DNA from: Cryptomeria japonica
Lineage: Eukaryota > Streptophyta > Pinopsida > Cupressales > Cupressaceae
Direction: 5' to 3'
Assembly: GCF_030272615.1 (NCBI RefSeq)
Contig: NW_026729287.1
Coordinates: forward strand, 1-64,000
Length of the DNA stretch: 64,000 bases
Below are positions 10,771-22,876 of this stretch, piece by piece. Each line of letters begins with the position of its first letter. Within the stretch, counting starts at the first letter, position 1. The translations under genes and the position numbers were made by a program. A model generated the notes under the pieces. The model did not search any database. It saw nothing but the letters and a program-made list of their open reading frames with translations, and was not told where the DNA came from.

Positions 10771-12949
10771 TCCAAGAGGAAGAGTTAGAGACAAATTTGA
10801 TAAGACAAATATCCAATGTTTTTAATTAAAGTAATTGGGAAAGGGCCCCGACTTGCTATACATTAGATGACATTCAAAAAACCTAAAGAGAAAATAGAAA
10901 GTTTATACATAAGTAACACTTTCAACAAGGCCAGACTGTTGAAATATAAATACATATAGAGATCTAAAATGGGATTGGGAAGCAAGATTAGAGGAACAAT
11001 GTGATATCTATGAGAAGTTATAGAATGAATCTTTTTTATTTTTGTGAACAACTCTTCATACAGAATCCCTAACAATCGAAGAGAAAGGAATAGTGTTTTC
11101 TAAATCAAGTGATGCATCAACAGAGTCTAGGAGAGGAGCCACTAAACCTAGGAGAGGGATATGGTAGTCCAGGGAAAGAGAATTTAGGAGCTAGTGAATG
11201 AATAAGTCGATTACTTGAGAGAGCCCCTGATTGATCCAACAAGGAATCAGTAGTGTTGGTATTTCCAACTGATTATCTAGATTTTCCTATAAGATAGCCA
11301 ATCTTAATCCATCAATTTTAGACAAGTGACGAGCAAAATGGGTTTAACCAGAAGGTTGAAATGATCTACACTTTAGGATCTGCAAGATGTATGGGGGTGA
11401 CCCTTTGCAATATTAATGAATTTGTAATAAAGTGGACTAATATTGCTAAAATGCAGATTGCTCTCAACGAGCATCAACTAGATTATCCTAAATTTAATGT
11501 TGAATTGGCGAGATCCATGGTTATTTATCACTATTGGGTATAATTGAGAGAAAGATCTAACCTACACCTACTCCTACAAATAGAAAAGAAAAGAGATCAA
11601 TAATATTTGAGATGGTGCCTAAAATTCACTTAAATTATCAAAGATCAATGTCTAATCCAAGAAAGAGAGTCATAATTGTGAGAATGTTGAATATCTTCAC
11701 AAACCTTTAACTACTTAGCTACCTACACCTCACACATTAATGATTGAAATCAATTAAATTCAATAAATCACTCTAAATTCTTCTTAATGATCGCTATTAA
11801 ACCTCTCAATTAACTGAAATGCATCCACAACATTTAATCCCTTCCTTAGAGAGAACATATAAACATAATTCACTTCTACAAGATAAATTGTAAAGATAAA
11901 TGTTCCAATCCTTAACAGAAACAATTCATATAAAATGAGATGCCACAATTTGAAGTAAATATTATTTATTTATTCAAAAGAGATGATACATTCATGAAAA
12001 AGCCTAGTTCATGAGACAAAATGACCTTCTATTGCTCCAACTCAGACTTGCTAATTTACCCACCCAGTTACAAAATTCAAAATTTCAGAACCCCTTGCAA
12101 ATGCTCTTGAATTCCCTTATGGAAAAAATGAGAGAAAAACAAGATTCCGACCAATTGTACAAGTCTCAAAATTCAATTTTCCTATACAAGAGTATCCTAT
12201 AGTACCTATACAACTTCATATAGGACAAAATTGATTTGTGCTCTTAAAAAGAGAAATTTTGAATATAACAATTTCTTTCAAATTCACCGCTTCCTTTGGC
12301 TTATTTTCCCCATGTGATGCTTAATGGATTATTTGATAGGACAAAATTTGTTAATGTTGTTTTGATGGTGAAGAGGATTCCGATTCTAAGAGAATAAGAA
12401 AATTAGAAAGATGACACAAATCAACATCTTTCCACTAAGTAGGAGAGGAATGGAGTCAAGACCTATGACGACAGGTAGTGGCTAGCTACTCCATATAAAA
12501 AATATGATGATATTTGAATGAAATCGTTTAATACACCAAGTAGTGTTTCCATTGGAGATCATCAACTCTAAGAAAAAATTCAATAGAAAGGTGTTTGTAG
12601 AGGTCTACATCCAACAAGGTCCTTGTGAAGGAGATATGGGAGAAGTGTTGGCAATATATGTGACGATTGATTTTATAGATATGTAATAAGATGTATGAGG
12701 TCCTCTCTAAGTCTTGAATTGGATCACGATCACCATAATTATATTTGGTGGCCACCTTGATAGGAGTTATGCTTGTCCCTTGTTTAGGTTGACCTAGTTG
12801 ATGTTTGCAGAGATGAAGATGGTATATATAGAAGATCAAATTAGTGTGACTGTGTGTCGTTGGTGGTAGTTATGCGAGGAAGATGATATATAGATTATTT
12901 CATGTTATTATCATTATAGAAGTTTGTGATGCAAAGATAGTGAATGTGG
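10771..12949. other. Intergenic DNA with no recognised gene, unit 1
   Basis: Contains only short open frames: plus strand 11361-11543 and 12011-12202, and minus strand 11075-10863 and 12839-12528 (103 codons). None shows a domain I recognise. Given the flanking gag-like and LTR-like pieces, it may be the degraded interior of a retroelement. Equivalent DNA: 28235-30413 and 45690-47868; the window ends within the unit 4 copy. Confidence 0.45.
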
Positions 12950-13425
12950 AAGTGATTGTTGTTAGATTTTTTTTCTTGTAACAAAGATTCATGGAGAACT
13001 CCATAGTTGGGCACTGACTTCGTTTAACTAACTCAAATTTTATGGATGTTCATGTATCTTTCCATTGAGTAGTGAGATTTATCCTAGAATTCATTTGTAT
13101 CTTACCTTGGATAAATCCTACAAGTCCTTTGTATCTTGCCCTTAGATAGTAGACCTTAGCTTGCAAATCTTATAGGTGGTAGTGTGCTTCAATGGTAGTG
13201 TTTAAAATAAATTGTAATGATATCATATATATTGGTAGTTAACCCTCACCATAGTTTTTCCTTGTTTACGGGTTTCCACATAAATCTAGTGTTCCCTTAT
13301 GAATTGTGTTTTATGGTTTCATGTTGCATTACTACTTATTATGTTTTTGAAGATTAACAGATTAAACTTATAGTATTTTCAGGTCCAAACCTATTCACCC
13401 CCTTCCTCTCTAAATCTAGAAGTGT
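12950..13425 (+). mobile_element. Copia LTR-like remnant, unit 1
   Basis: The stretch at about 13250-13410 has the look of the U5 end of a plant copia LTR on the plus strand: AGTTTTTCCTTGTTTACGGG, then TTTCCACATAAATCT, GTGTTCCC and a later TATTCACCCCCTTCCTCT. I found no primer-binding site after it and no matching second LTR, so the borders are rough. It has the same orientation as the gag-like remnant 2.2 kb upstream and could be the other end of that element. Confidence 0.45.
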
Positions 13426-14589
13426 GTTCAATAGGAAGAGACTAGTATTAGGGTCAACTTTGATAAATCTACCCAATTTTTTGCCTTTGTATTCACAGGT
13501 GGCAGTGCACCAAAAGTGCAATGAGAGGTGAGAGAGATGAACCTAAGTGAGGGAAACCTCAATAGGATTAATTAGGGGAATTAAATGATGGTGTCCAAGG
13601 GTACAGAGATAAAGAATGAGAATCCCATTTGTAGAGGACAGTAGAAGGGAAAACATCCCTATCATTAGTATTATCAAATTAAATAACAAAGAACCAACAA
13701 TCATGAGAATAAATATCCATCTTACTTAGCACCATAGGGTTTGAATATACAAATATCTAGGCATGGAATAATATGAGAGACAATGACAATTGATTGAATC
13801 TTTTGATTAGAACATTTTTTTTGTAATAATAAATGCAGTCTAAAATCTTATCACCCAAAAATGCCTCTAGAATAGAGGAGAAGCATCTGAGGCACTTTTC
13901 CAGAGGAACTAAAGGACTCAAGAGGGCTTTTTGAGTTGGTCTGTAAACATACTCTTGAGTGTGTAATTTACTTAGATGCAATCTTTCAAAGGAATGGTGT
14001 TTTGTTAAGAGGGTGATTCAGAGTTGGAAATATCCACAGTGATAGTACAAATAGGGGAGCCTTTACCGAAAGGGATTTAAAGATGAGAATTGTTGAAGGC
14101 TGTAATGGGAAGGTGTATTAGGTTTGAAATTGGACGACTAGAGGCCATTGGTGGCAGAAGGAAATTCAATAGATAAAATAGTTATAGAGATAAAAAAATA
14201 TTCAATGTTACCATTGTGATAGGTATGACCATTTTGAAAGAGATTACAGATTGGAATCTTGTAAATTTTTAATTATTTTATCTAATCATTACACGTTCAC
14301 ATAAAATCATATCAAACATAAAAAATGTAACTAATCAAACAAAGTATCTAACTCACCTTTAAGACTAAAGTTGGATCTTATTTTGACTATTTCCACTAAT
14401 GAAATTATATTTATCTTAGTTGCCAACATATATTACCATTATTGTGCCCACTTAGTCAGCCATCAATTAGTTAATTAAAACTTATTCAGTTATCAATTAG
14501 TTAAAACTATATTTTGGCTACAACATATATAATTCGATCTCCCACAAATATGAACTAATTGAGAAGCAGATTAAATTATGTGTCAACAA
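13426..14589. other. Intergenic DNA with no recognised gene, unit 1
   Basis: No gene recognised. A 74-codon minus-strand frame (13981-13757) has no visible domain. Similarity to the PG gene A promoter begins near 14590. Equivalent DNA: 30890-32053 and 48345-49508. Confidence 0.45.
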
Positions 14590-15245
14590 AACAAGTACTC
14601 AATATCCCCTTCACTGCAAGTCACAACTTAATATTAATCAGAACAATTTCTAATATAGTATAAACTGGCTATAATTCTAATGAGATGTATGGCTCAACTA
14701 GGTCAAAATATTTATGTGAAGAATTTGGACTTGTTGGCCTTACATTTATCATCATGGCTATTGAAGCCAAGTCATTCACAGAAAGTAATAGATATCTTAG
14801 GGTTTCTACAATATCTTTGGATGCTACTCAGGCTAGTAATGGAATAATCTTTAACGTACAAAATTACGGTGCAGTGGGTAGTGGAGCACACGACAATACT
14901 GAGGTCCCCTTATCATTTATTCTTTTGTTACTAATATTAGATATTATTTACTACCACTTTTACCATTTCTATCTTGAGTAACAGAAAGTTTACATCTTAT
15001 TAACAAGGACTCCAAAATACTGTATCTTATTTATATTCTAATTCTTTTTAGGCATTTACTAATGCATGGAATGATGCTTGTAAAGTGTCGAAGACTTTTC
15101 TGGTTAACAATCTAAATTTCCACGAACAGTGTCAGCCTAGCTTCACATTTCAGGTGTAAAATTTGAACATAACGCTAAAGGATTAAAAAACAATGGATCT
15201 AATGCATGAAGTCCGCTTTATCAAAATGTTGTATATATGTACGCT
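14590..15245 (+). pseudogene. Truncated polygalacturonase pseudogene B, unit 1
   Basis: Clear paralogue of the 5' part of PG gene A, from its promoter into intron 2. Exon 1-like 14685-14903 and exon 2-like 15052-15153 align to residues SNRYLR through FTFQ, including NYGAVG. Defects against PG gene A are a one-base deletion in the signal-peptide region (only an out-of-register ATG at 14685 restores the frame), a 27-bp in-frame deletion of nine codons in exon 2, and loss of 82 bp between TATA box and start codon. Exons 3-8, with all catalytic motifs, are absent: similarity ends inside intron 2 near 15245. It cannot make an active enzyme. Confidence 0.88.
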
Positions 15246-16679
15246 AAATTACTTACTATTTTTTTAAGTTAATAACTATTCATTCATAGGTATACTTGGG
15301 TACTCCTATCCATACAAGATAGTTATTAGTCCAATTCAAGACAACATCTAAGCATACAGGTTAGGTATTTGTTCATTTGTGATAGAATCCACATAATTGA
15401 GATATGACACCTATCTTCTTTAAGCATGGGATAAGTATGGTCTCTTGCTAGACTATTATGACTCATTGGAACCATTTGAGTCCTAAGTTGCATCCTTAAA
15501 GACTACACTTCCCATTGGAAGTGGAACGAGGTCATCATCCTTAGATTAAATAATCGTATATACAAGCTTGAAACCCACCTCAAAATTCTATCTGTGGCCT
15601 CAGGGATTCAAGCGATCCTCCCTAATCCTCCTTAGTATGAATATCTTTTACTCTATTATTATGTTAATAATTGAACCCCCTCACTCAATGATTATCTTGA
15701 GTAATTATTCACTATAATGCTTACCCCTCAAAAATCACATCTTTGATTGCCTGCGTACTAGGGACATAGTCCATCCCTAAATTGCTTATATACATTTCTT
15801 TTAAATGGGATCAAGAACTATGTAGTTCTACCTTCTAACTAAATTCGATGTAAATTATATAGTTGGTATTCAACCCTTTCTAAAGTCATTATCCTAGATG
15901 ATTCCTTTGTGGTCACTACAAACGTTGGGAAGCTTATAAAGTAAAAAGGTTACATATTGGCCTCTTTTTTGTTTGCCTAATTCCACTAGGTCCTAATCCT
16001 ATGATCAAGTCACCCTTATCCTATGTGTCAAAATAAAAAAAATAGTTAAATCCAACTAAAATCATTAATTTGAATACTCAAATTAGGTTTATTAAAATTT
16101 ATCAAATTAGGTTTTCAATCTATTTAGAATTTCCTATCCCTTGGATCTTAACTTCACAATGTCCCTTATTACTCACTAGTGATTTATAGGGATGATTTCA
16201 TAGATGTCGTTTTTCCAATTTTATTAGGTGATCAATGTAGTAGCTCAATCACAATGACATTACTCATAAGCACTAGCCAGAGACATTGTTTATATTAAAA
16301 GTTGCTAGTTTTCTAAGTTTCCTACTCTTGAATTATGTTAACTAACCAATATAAAACAAAGTGCTACTTATTCATTCATCATGAAAATCAGTGATTCATT
16401 GAAAGGAAAAGAAAGCTAATACATAACCTTTTAATGAGATAATTACATCAAAAAGCTTCAATTATTCTATGCATAACTTACTATTCTAATTAGTGCATCA
16501 TTCATTGGAAAGTGAAACTAAAGAAGTGACAAGTGCTTAACATATATACTTGAATGTATCATTTGTCAACAACACAACATTCAAGGTTCGCAATGAGTGG
16601 GAAGGAATGAGGTAGTGTTTCTTCTATTATTAGCGAGGATGGATAGGCAGATGCAGAAGAATTAGAAGATGAAGATAAG
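15246..16679. other. Intergenic DNA with no recognised gene, unit 1
   Basis: Sequence joined to the broken intron 2 of pseudogene B. It has no long open frame and no recognised domain. Moderate AT content and short C-rich patches could reflect retroelement debris, but I cannot assign it. Equivalent DNA: 32710-34143 and 50165-51598. Confidence 0.4.
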
Positions 16680-17135
16680 AAAGGTTGAATGACAACAATT
16701 GTGGTTTAGTTCTTGGTCCTCTTTTCTGGTTACTGGCTATATATTTTCCCTTGGCCATCAATCCTCTATTTTGGTTTGGGATCTAGATTTTGTGAAACTC
16801 TGGTTCCTCTTCATTGGTGAGGAATTTTTGGTCATTTTTATGGTGCACCCAATGGAGGGGGGGCCTTTGATTTTAGATGGAGGATCTGAAGCAAGGAAGG
16901 AGTGGTCTATGATGTGGGTGGCCCTCCATGATCTTAGTGCTTTTCTTGTTGTTTTCTTCTTGGTCTTCCCCATGTTTCTTGGGTTGGAGATTCCCTTAGC
17001 AGTTGTTGTTGCTGAAGGGGGCCCTTTCACTGGGCTTTTTGTGGTGTGGCTTGGGGCCATTGCTTTGGAAGTGGGGGTTGCCCTCCTCCTTGACTAGGGT
17101 GAATTGTTTTCATGGAGGCTATGTTGTTTTGTCTC
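16680..17135. other. GC-richer island with open frames, unit 1
   Basis: Noticeably richer in G and C than the rest of the unit, with GGGGG and GGGGGCCC runs. A 132-codon plus-strand frame (16699-17097) reads as a very hydrophobic protein and a 100-codon minus-strand frame (17060-16758) overlaps it. I recognise neither. The plus-strand end runs into an A-rich stretch at about 17152-17166, which would fit the 3' end of a retroposed sequence, but no target-site duplication was identified. In unit 2 the frame is broken, which argues against a selected protein. Confidence 0.25.
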
Positions 17136-17435
17136 CTACCTATAACCAATTTAAAAAGAAAAAAACATAACTATAGTTAAGTGATTAGAACAATACAATA
17201 TCTAAAGATCTAATCTAAATAATGCAAGAACATACCCTAACTAACTATAATATGCATCATTTAAGATATGATAAATCTTAAGGTTAGGATTTGCATTGTG
17301 ATTCAATTAATGTTAACGATGTTTGTAATCTATTAATTATATTTTTTAAGTATGTGGTTTATTAAAATTTTAGATCTAATTAATTTAAAAAAATATATTT
17401 ATATTTTTATTTAGTTATTTTTTAATTAAAAATAT
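17136..17435. other. AT-rich unit end, unit 1
   Basis: AT-rich DNA with an A-rich start (17152-17166) and no gene. It runs directly into the next unit without a recognisable junction motif, because the unit border is arbitrary. Equivalent DNA: 34599-34898 and 52055-52354. Confidence 0.5.
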
Positions 17436-17714
17436 TTATTATATATTATAAAAAATATTAAATTATTATTTTTATTAATATTTTGATTTTTGTATATTTT
17501 AAATTTGCATTTAGTTTATTCTATTTTTATTTCTATTTTTTATTGAAGTTTAATTTATTTTTTTAATTGTTTATTTCTTTTTACAAAATTACAAATAATA
17601 ATTAAAGGTTATTAAAGTTAATTTAATTTAGAATTATTTATCTTATTAAAATTATAATTTATTTTAGAACAGTTATATTTGAATTTTTCTTTTAATTTAT
17701 ATAAATCAATTAAT

Positions 17715-17746
17715 TTATCTCTCCATCTCTCTCTATCTCTCTATTT

Positions 17747-17789
<43 letters not shown>

Positions 17790-18064
17790 CTTTCCCACAC
17801 TCTCTCTCTTTCATCTCTATCTCTCTAAATATTGGTCGCACACTCCTTGTTACTCCCCCCATCTATATCTCAATTTATCTCTCAAACTTTCACACACACT
17901 CCTCGTTTCTCCCTCTCTATTTCTATCTCTATCTCCATCTCTGTCTCTCCTCCCTCTCTCTTCTCTGTATTTCCTCCTTTATCTCTTTCTTGATCCCTTT
18001 TTCTCTATCTTTCCATCCCTTCCTCTCCCTCTCTATCTATATCTTATTATCTCTATCTTTCTTT
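17715..18064. repeat. CT-rich polypyrimidine tract with (TC)18, unit 2
   Basis: Same tract as in unit 1, with a perfect (TC)18 run at 17751-17786 and an additional 15-bp CT-rich segment about 130 bp downstream that unit 1 lacks. The extra bases put a different frame through the tract, so no long open frame is kept here, which argues that the frames seen in other units are incidental. Confidence 0.9.
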
Positions 18065-19030
18065 GTGAACTCATGTTTGGATCCCTATAACTAGATATGT
18101 TAGGTTTATTTTTTAAAGAATGGATATAATAATTAAGTATATTTTTTAATAGAATTATTTCTATTTAAATTTTAATATAATTTCATTTAAACTAAATGAA
18201 ATCCTTATAATTCGTTTTATTATATATATTTTGAGATAAAAAATAATTATTAAAATTGATATGTTTCTTTAAAAAAATAATTTATTTTCAATATTATAAA
18301 TTATAAAAAATGAAAAAACTATTTAAAATAGATATTTTAGTTTTTAAAATACAAAGAAATCCAAAAAAAAACATTAAAAATCCATCATCCCTAAAAATTT
18401 GCTCCTATAACACCAAATTTCGTAAATAAATCATAATGTATATAAATAGTATTTATAATATATTAAATTTCAAAATATAAAGCTTAACTTTACAAAAACC
18501 AAGTTTTTTTTTTAAGAAAAAATAATAATCACTTTTGATTGGTGCACTAATTGAATAAAGTGGAATAGTATTGCCTACAACAATTACTAATAATATGTAA
18601 TCTAAAATTAGTAGTTAATAATTAAATTTAAGATTAAATTTATTATTAAAATTATAATTATATATATTTTCTAATTAAATTACGAACATGTTCTTAAGAA
18701 AAATGTATGTTTTCACTATAGTTTTTATATTATATTATAATTGTTAATATTATTTTATTGAAGTGAGAGTTGTCGTTAATATTATAGAAATATAACTAAA
18801 AAATATAATTTTGAAATAACAATAGTTTAAAATTATATTAATTAAGAATTGCAACAAATATTTTAATTACAATATTATGCAAGTGTAGGAGACAATTGTT
18901 ATAATTATAATTCTATCATTTTTAATTAAATTAGCATTATATTTTTTAGAAAAATATATCATTCCTATAATATTAATATTTTTTATAATATAATTATTTA
19001 TATTATTTTGTTGAAGAAAAAGTTATAGCT

Positions 19031-19284
19031 AGTCTATTAGGGTTATATGATTTTTCCTTTGTCTTCTAATTTTTGGCATTTGTTTTGTGTCATACAACAA
19101 ACAGTGCAAAACTTTTTAGGTTTAAAAATGGCCATGAGTAGCTCCATGCTAGTAGTTGCTACTTTGACATCTGGCATGAATGGTTCCACCAAACAAGTAA
19201 GCACAAAGATTTGTTTCCTAAAGTTTTTTAAATGAGGTATGCCTTTAGATAATTTTAATCTAATATAGATACTCACATACTATT
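19031..19284. other. GC-richer island, possible gene fragment, unit 2
   Basis: Copy of the island at 1567-1820 with the same plus-strand ATG followed by a GTAAGC donor-like site, and the same 77-codon minus-strand frame (19276-19043). I saw no difference from unit 1. Confidence 0.25.
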
Positions 19285-19497
19285 CATAAAAGTAAAATAA
19301 AAGTAAGAGTTATAATTAATATTACATAAATATAATTAAAATAATATAATTTTATAATAACATTGATTGAAAATTATAATAATTAAAAATCACTACAAAT
19401 ATTTTTATTACAATATTACTCACTGTTATATGGCACTTGTTTCAATATTCTTTTATGTTCTGAATATCTATTTTAAGTAAATAAATATTGAACGGAG

Positions 19498-19747
19498 AAT
19501 AGGAAAAATCAAATGATTGCTATTGTTCGATTGCGTTTGCATTTCGATTTCTGTGGTAGTCCGTCATTTGATAGGGAAGCTGAAATAGGAAAAATCCAAT
19601 GATCTGGTATTGTTCGATTGGGCTTCCATTTCGATTTCTGTGGTAGTCCATTATTTGATAGGTAAGCTGAAATAGGAAAAAGCAAATGATCTGGTATAGT
19701 TCAATTGGGTTTGCATTTCGATTTCTGCGGTAGTCTGTTATTTGATA
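19498..19747. repeat. Threefold 87-bp tandem repeat upstream of PG gene A, unit 2
   Basis: Same three-copy array as in unit 1, with C instead of A in the second copy at 19597. That change opens a 79-codon minus-strand frame (19759-19520) with a 29-residue period. The period follows from 87 being divisible by three and is not evidence of coding. Confidence 0.85.
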
Positions 19748-19946
19748 CGTGGTTTGCATTTAAAGAATCTAAGACGATGAATACACAAGCATTCCAAAGC
19801 CATTCATGTGCTGAAAGAGTGCTGTTACCACACACGGTAGACCTAACAAAGACTCACGACTTGTGATGTAAATCAAACCAAGATCTAAGTTATCCCTTTC
19901 CTTGCAGGTAGCAACTTGGTAGTAATCAGAATAGTTCCTAATATAG

Positions 19947-19953
19947 TATAAAC
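19947..19953 (+). promoter_or_regulatory. Putative TATA box of PG gene A, unit 2
   Basis: TATAAAC, 96 bp before the ATG at 20050, identical in context to unit 1. Confidence 0.55.
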
Positions 19954-20049
19954 GGGCATTATTTAACGCTCACTCATCTCCTTCACTCATACCTTAGGTC
20001 TCTTTCCCTAATTCACATTTGACTGAATCTTAGTTAGGCTCTAATTCTA

Positions 20050-22876
20050 ATGAGATCAATGGCTCGACCAGGTCAAAATCTTCATGTGAAAAATTTGGTC
20101 TTGGTGGCCTTATATTTGGTCATCATGGCAGTTGAAGCCCAGTTAATCACATCCAGTAACAGATATCTTAGGGCTTCTACAATATCTCTGGCCTCTACTC
20201 AGGGTAGTAATGGAAGAAGTTTTGGCGTACAAAATTATGGTGCAGTGGGTGATGGAGAGCACGACGATACTGAGGTCCTCTTATCATTTATCCTCTTGTT
20301 CCTAACATTAAGATCTTATTTACTGCCACTTTAACAGTTTCTATCTTGAGTAACAGAAAGTTTACATCTTATTATTAAGGACTCCAAAATCTTATGTCTT
20401 ATTAAAATTCTAATGGTTTTCAGGCGTTTACTCGTGCATGGAATGATGCTTGTAAAGCGTCGTCTGCAACTTTGAATGTGCCAGGTGGCAAGACTTTTCT
20501 GGTCAACAATCTAAAATTCCAGGGACCGTGTCAGCCTGGTTTCACATTTCAGGTGTAAAATTTGAACATAACCCTAAAGGATTCAAAACCAATGGATTTA
20601 ATACATCTCATTTTGTCGAAAAATTGTATAGTTCTATGCTATTTGTATTTGTAGTAAGAATAGTAATCCTTCTTCAAAGTTTACCAAACTCTAGATTAAT
20701 TCTATGTTTGATCCTCATTCTGTAATTTTGTGCAGTGATTCGAGAATATCGTAGTAACTCCTGACAATTTTTTAATTTTTATTTTACTAGGTCGATGGAA
20801 CTATTGTTGCCCCAGAAAATCCGAGCAGCTGGAAGAGCACATATGTGTGGTTGTTGTTCGAGCATCTTCAACAATTTACATTGACAGGGAAGGGCACTAT
20901 TGACGGAAAAGGAAGTAATTGGTGGGGTAAACATAAAAGTAGACCAACGGTTAGTAACCATTTACACTGCTGAACTTCTCTTGTGTGTTTCTAGTTTCTG
21001 ATACAGAATATATGTAAAATACTACCTAAACTAGAACCTTAATATATGTAAAATTTTACCTAAACCAGCCCAGTAAGGTTCTAGTTTGAATTTTCAAACA
21101 GAATTTGCAGATGAATGAGGAAAAATAAATAAAGCCTGTAAAAACGGAGTTATTTTTTTAATTAACTTACAATAAAGCAAGCAACAGCTGTTTTTCAATA
21201 CACAGGAATAAAACAGAAAGCAGCGAGTATCTTCCATAAAGCATGAATAAAAATAGGTCCGTAAAGCATGGGAAAAAACTACTTACATGCGCTAAAATTA
21301 TAGATGCATATCATATGACTTTCTTTTTTCCACAGGCCATTCAATTCAATGATGTGAAAGGGAGTGCACTGAGTGGACTGAAGGTGACAAACAGTCCTCA
21401 ATTTCATGTCACATTGACAAATTGTGACAGTGTCCAGATCGTGGGTATTACCATTCAGGCACCAGAAAGCAGCCCAAACACTGATGGAATTGATACGTTC
21501 CAATCCACAAACATAGTCATAAAAGATTCCACTATTGGAACAGGTAAAGGAATGAGGAAGTGGCAAATATTTTCATTTTCAGATTTTGTTTCAAATAAAC
21601 TGTTTGAATTTCCAAGGGTGAATTGTCTTAGTGATAAATATTTTGGATCATAAATAGTTTGGATTATATTTCATGATTCATCAGTAACATTCTTTGATTA
21701 CCAAAGTACACTCTATGATACATCAATGATTTTATTTGATTACAAGTTAAAAAACTGATAAAAGAAAATGGATGCGACTATTATAATTAAAAAAATTCAT
21801 ATCATAGATTAATTATGATCTCAGATTTTTTCTTTTATTCTTAAATATAATATTAAATAGCAGAGATTATATGTGAATAGAGAAATATGAGTACATGGAA
21901 GTTTGATGACTGCAGGAGATGACTGTGTGGGGATAGGTGATGGGTCTTCAAATATTAACATCAATGATATCACATGCGGTCCAGGCCATGGAATAAGGTG
22001 ATTAACGCTCTAAATAAACACAAATCCCTTAACAGCTAATAATAATTTATGTCTGTCTAAATATGTTAGGCATGAGAAATTCTTTATATTATTTGTATAA
22101 TTTTGCAGCATTGGAAGTCTTGGAAGAGGAAACACGAAAGCAGATGTCCATTCGATTCACGTGAACGGCGCCAAGTTGACATCAACAACGAATGGATTAA
22201 GAATCAAGACATGGCCGGTATAATAATTATTTCAATAATCTCAAATTAAATCATTGCTGTTTTAAAAATAACATAAAAAAAAAAAACTTCTGTATGCTGA
22301 GGATAGATGAAATATAGAATTGCAATAAAGGAGAACTACAAGAATCATTGTTTATTTTTATTTTCATGGGATTTTCAATAGGTTACACTATTTGAAATGT
22401 TCATTGACAAACTGTCTATGATATAACAGGGGGGTTCTGGCGTGGCAAGTGATATAACATATGACAATGTCCAGATGGAAGACGTAAGCAACCCAATAAT
22501 AATTAACCAATTCTACTGCGACACAGGGGACACTGGGTCTGGTTGCAAGTCTCAGGTAGACATCTGATCTAAATCCTTAATTAAACTCAGTTTTTGCTTT
22601 CAATACAACTGAGATCTGATTCGGAGTTCACCTTTTCATTTGATGTAGGGTTCTGCTGTGAAAATCAGTAATGTAGAATACAGTAATATCAGGGGCACAT
22701 CAGCAACAGAAGACGGAATCACATTGTCGTGCAGCCAAAGCGGATCTTGCACGGGCATAAAAATGGAGAAAATAGATTTGGTAACTGGCTCAGGGGCGCA
22801 AGCCTCTTGTAATGCCCAAAACGTACAGGGTGGAAATTCGATTCCTTCACGTTGTCTGGGCAACAAAGGCCAATGA
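20050..22876 (+). CDS. Polygalacturonase (GH28), PG gene A, unit 2
   Basis: Exons 20050-20274, 20424-20552, 20791-20949, 21336-21543, 21916-21997, 22109-22217, 22430-22555 and 22649-22876 give an uninterrupted 421-aa protein with every GH28 motif (NTD, GDDC, GHG, RIK). It is the only copy in which I saw a protein change: the codon at 22865-22867 is AAA, not AAT, giving Asn419Lys three residues from the C-terminus, far from the catalytic centre. Intron 6 has G at 22370, as in units 3 and 4, where unit 1 has T. Likely secreted and wall-acting like the other copies. Confidence 0.92.

Larger units (their letters stand above)
1..17435. repeat. Tandem repeat unit 1 (17,435 bp)
   Basis: First complete unit of the array; base 1 matches bases 17436, 34899 and 52355. 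It is the shortest unit because its (TC) tract is 14 bp shorter than in unit 2 and it lacks a 15-bp CT-rich segment near base 443. It carries most of the private single-base variants I saw, for example at 2133, 4906, 12652 and 17184. With unit 2 it shares a 13-bp segment at 7865-7877 that units 3 and 4 lack. The unit start is arbitrary because no array boundary is visible. Confidence 0.95.

Noticed and set aside
12528-12839. 103-codon minus-strand frame, also present in units 2 and 3
   Set aside because: No recognised domain. Its survival in all units only reflects their recent common origin. It lies in probable retroelement debris.
19520-19759. 79-codon minus-strand frame with a 29-residue repeat
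   Set aside because: It arises because the 87-bp tandem repeat length is a multiple of three; unit 1 lacks it owing to one base change, and no promoter or homologue is evident.
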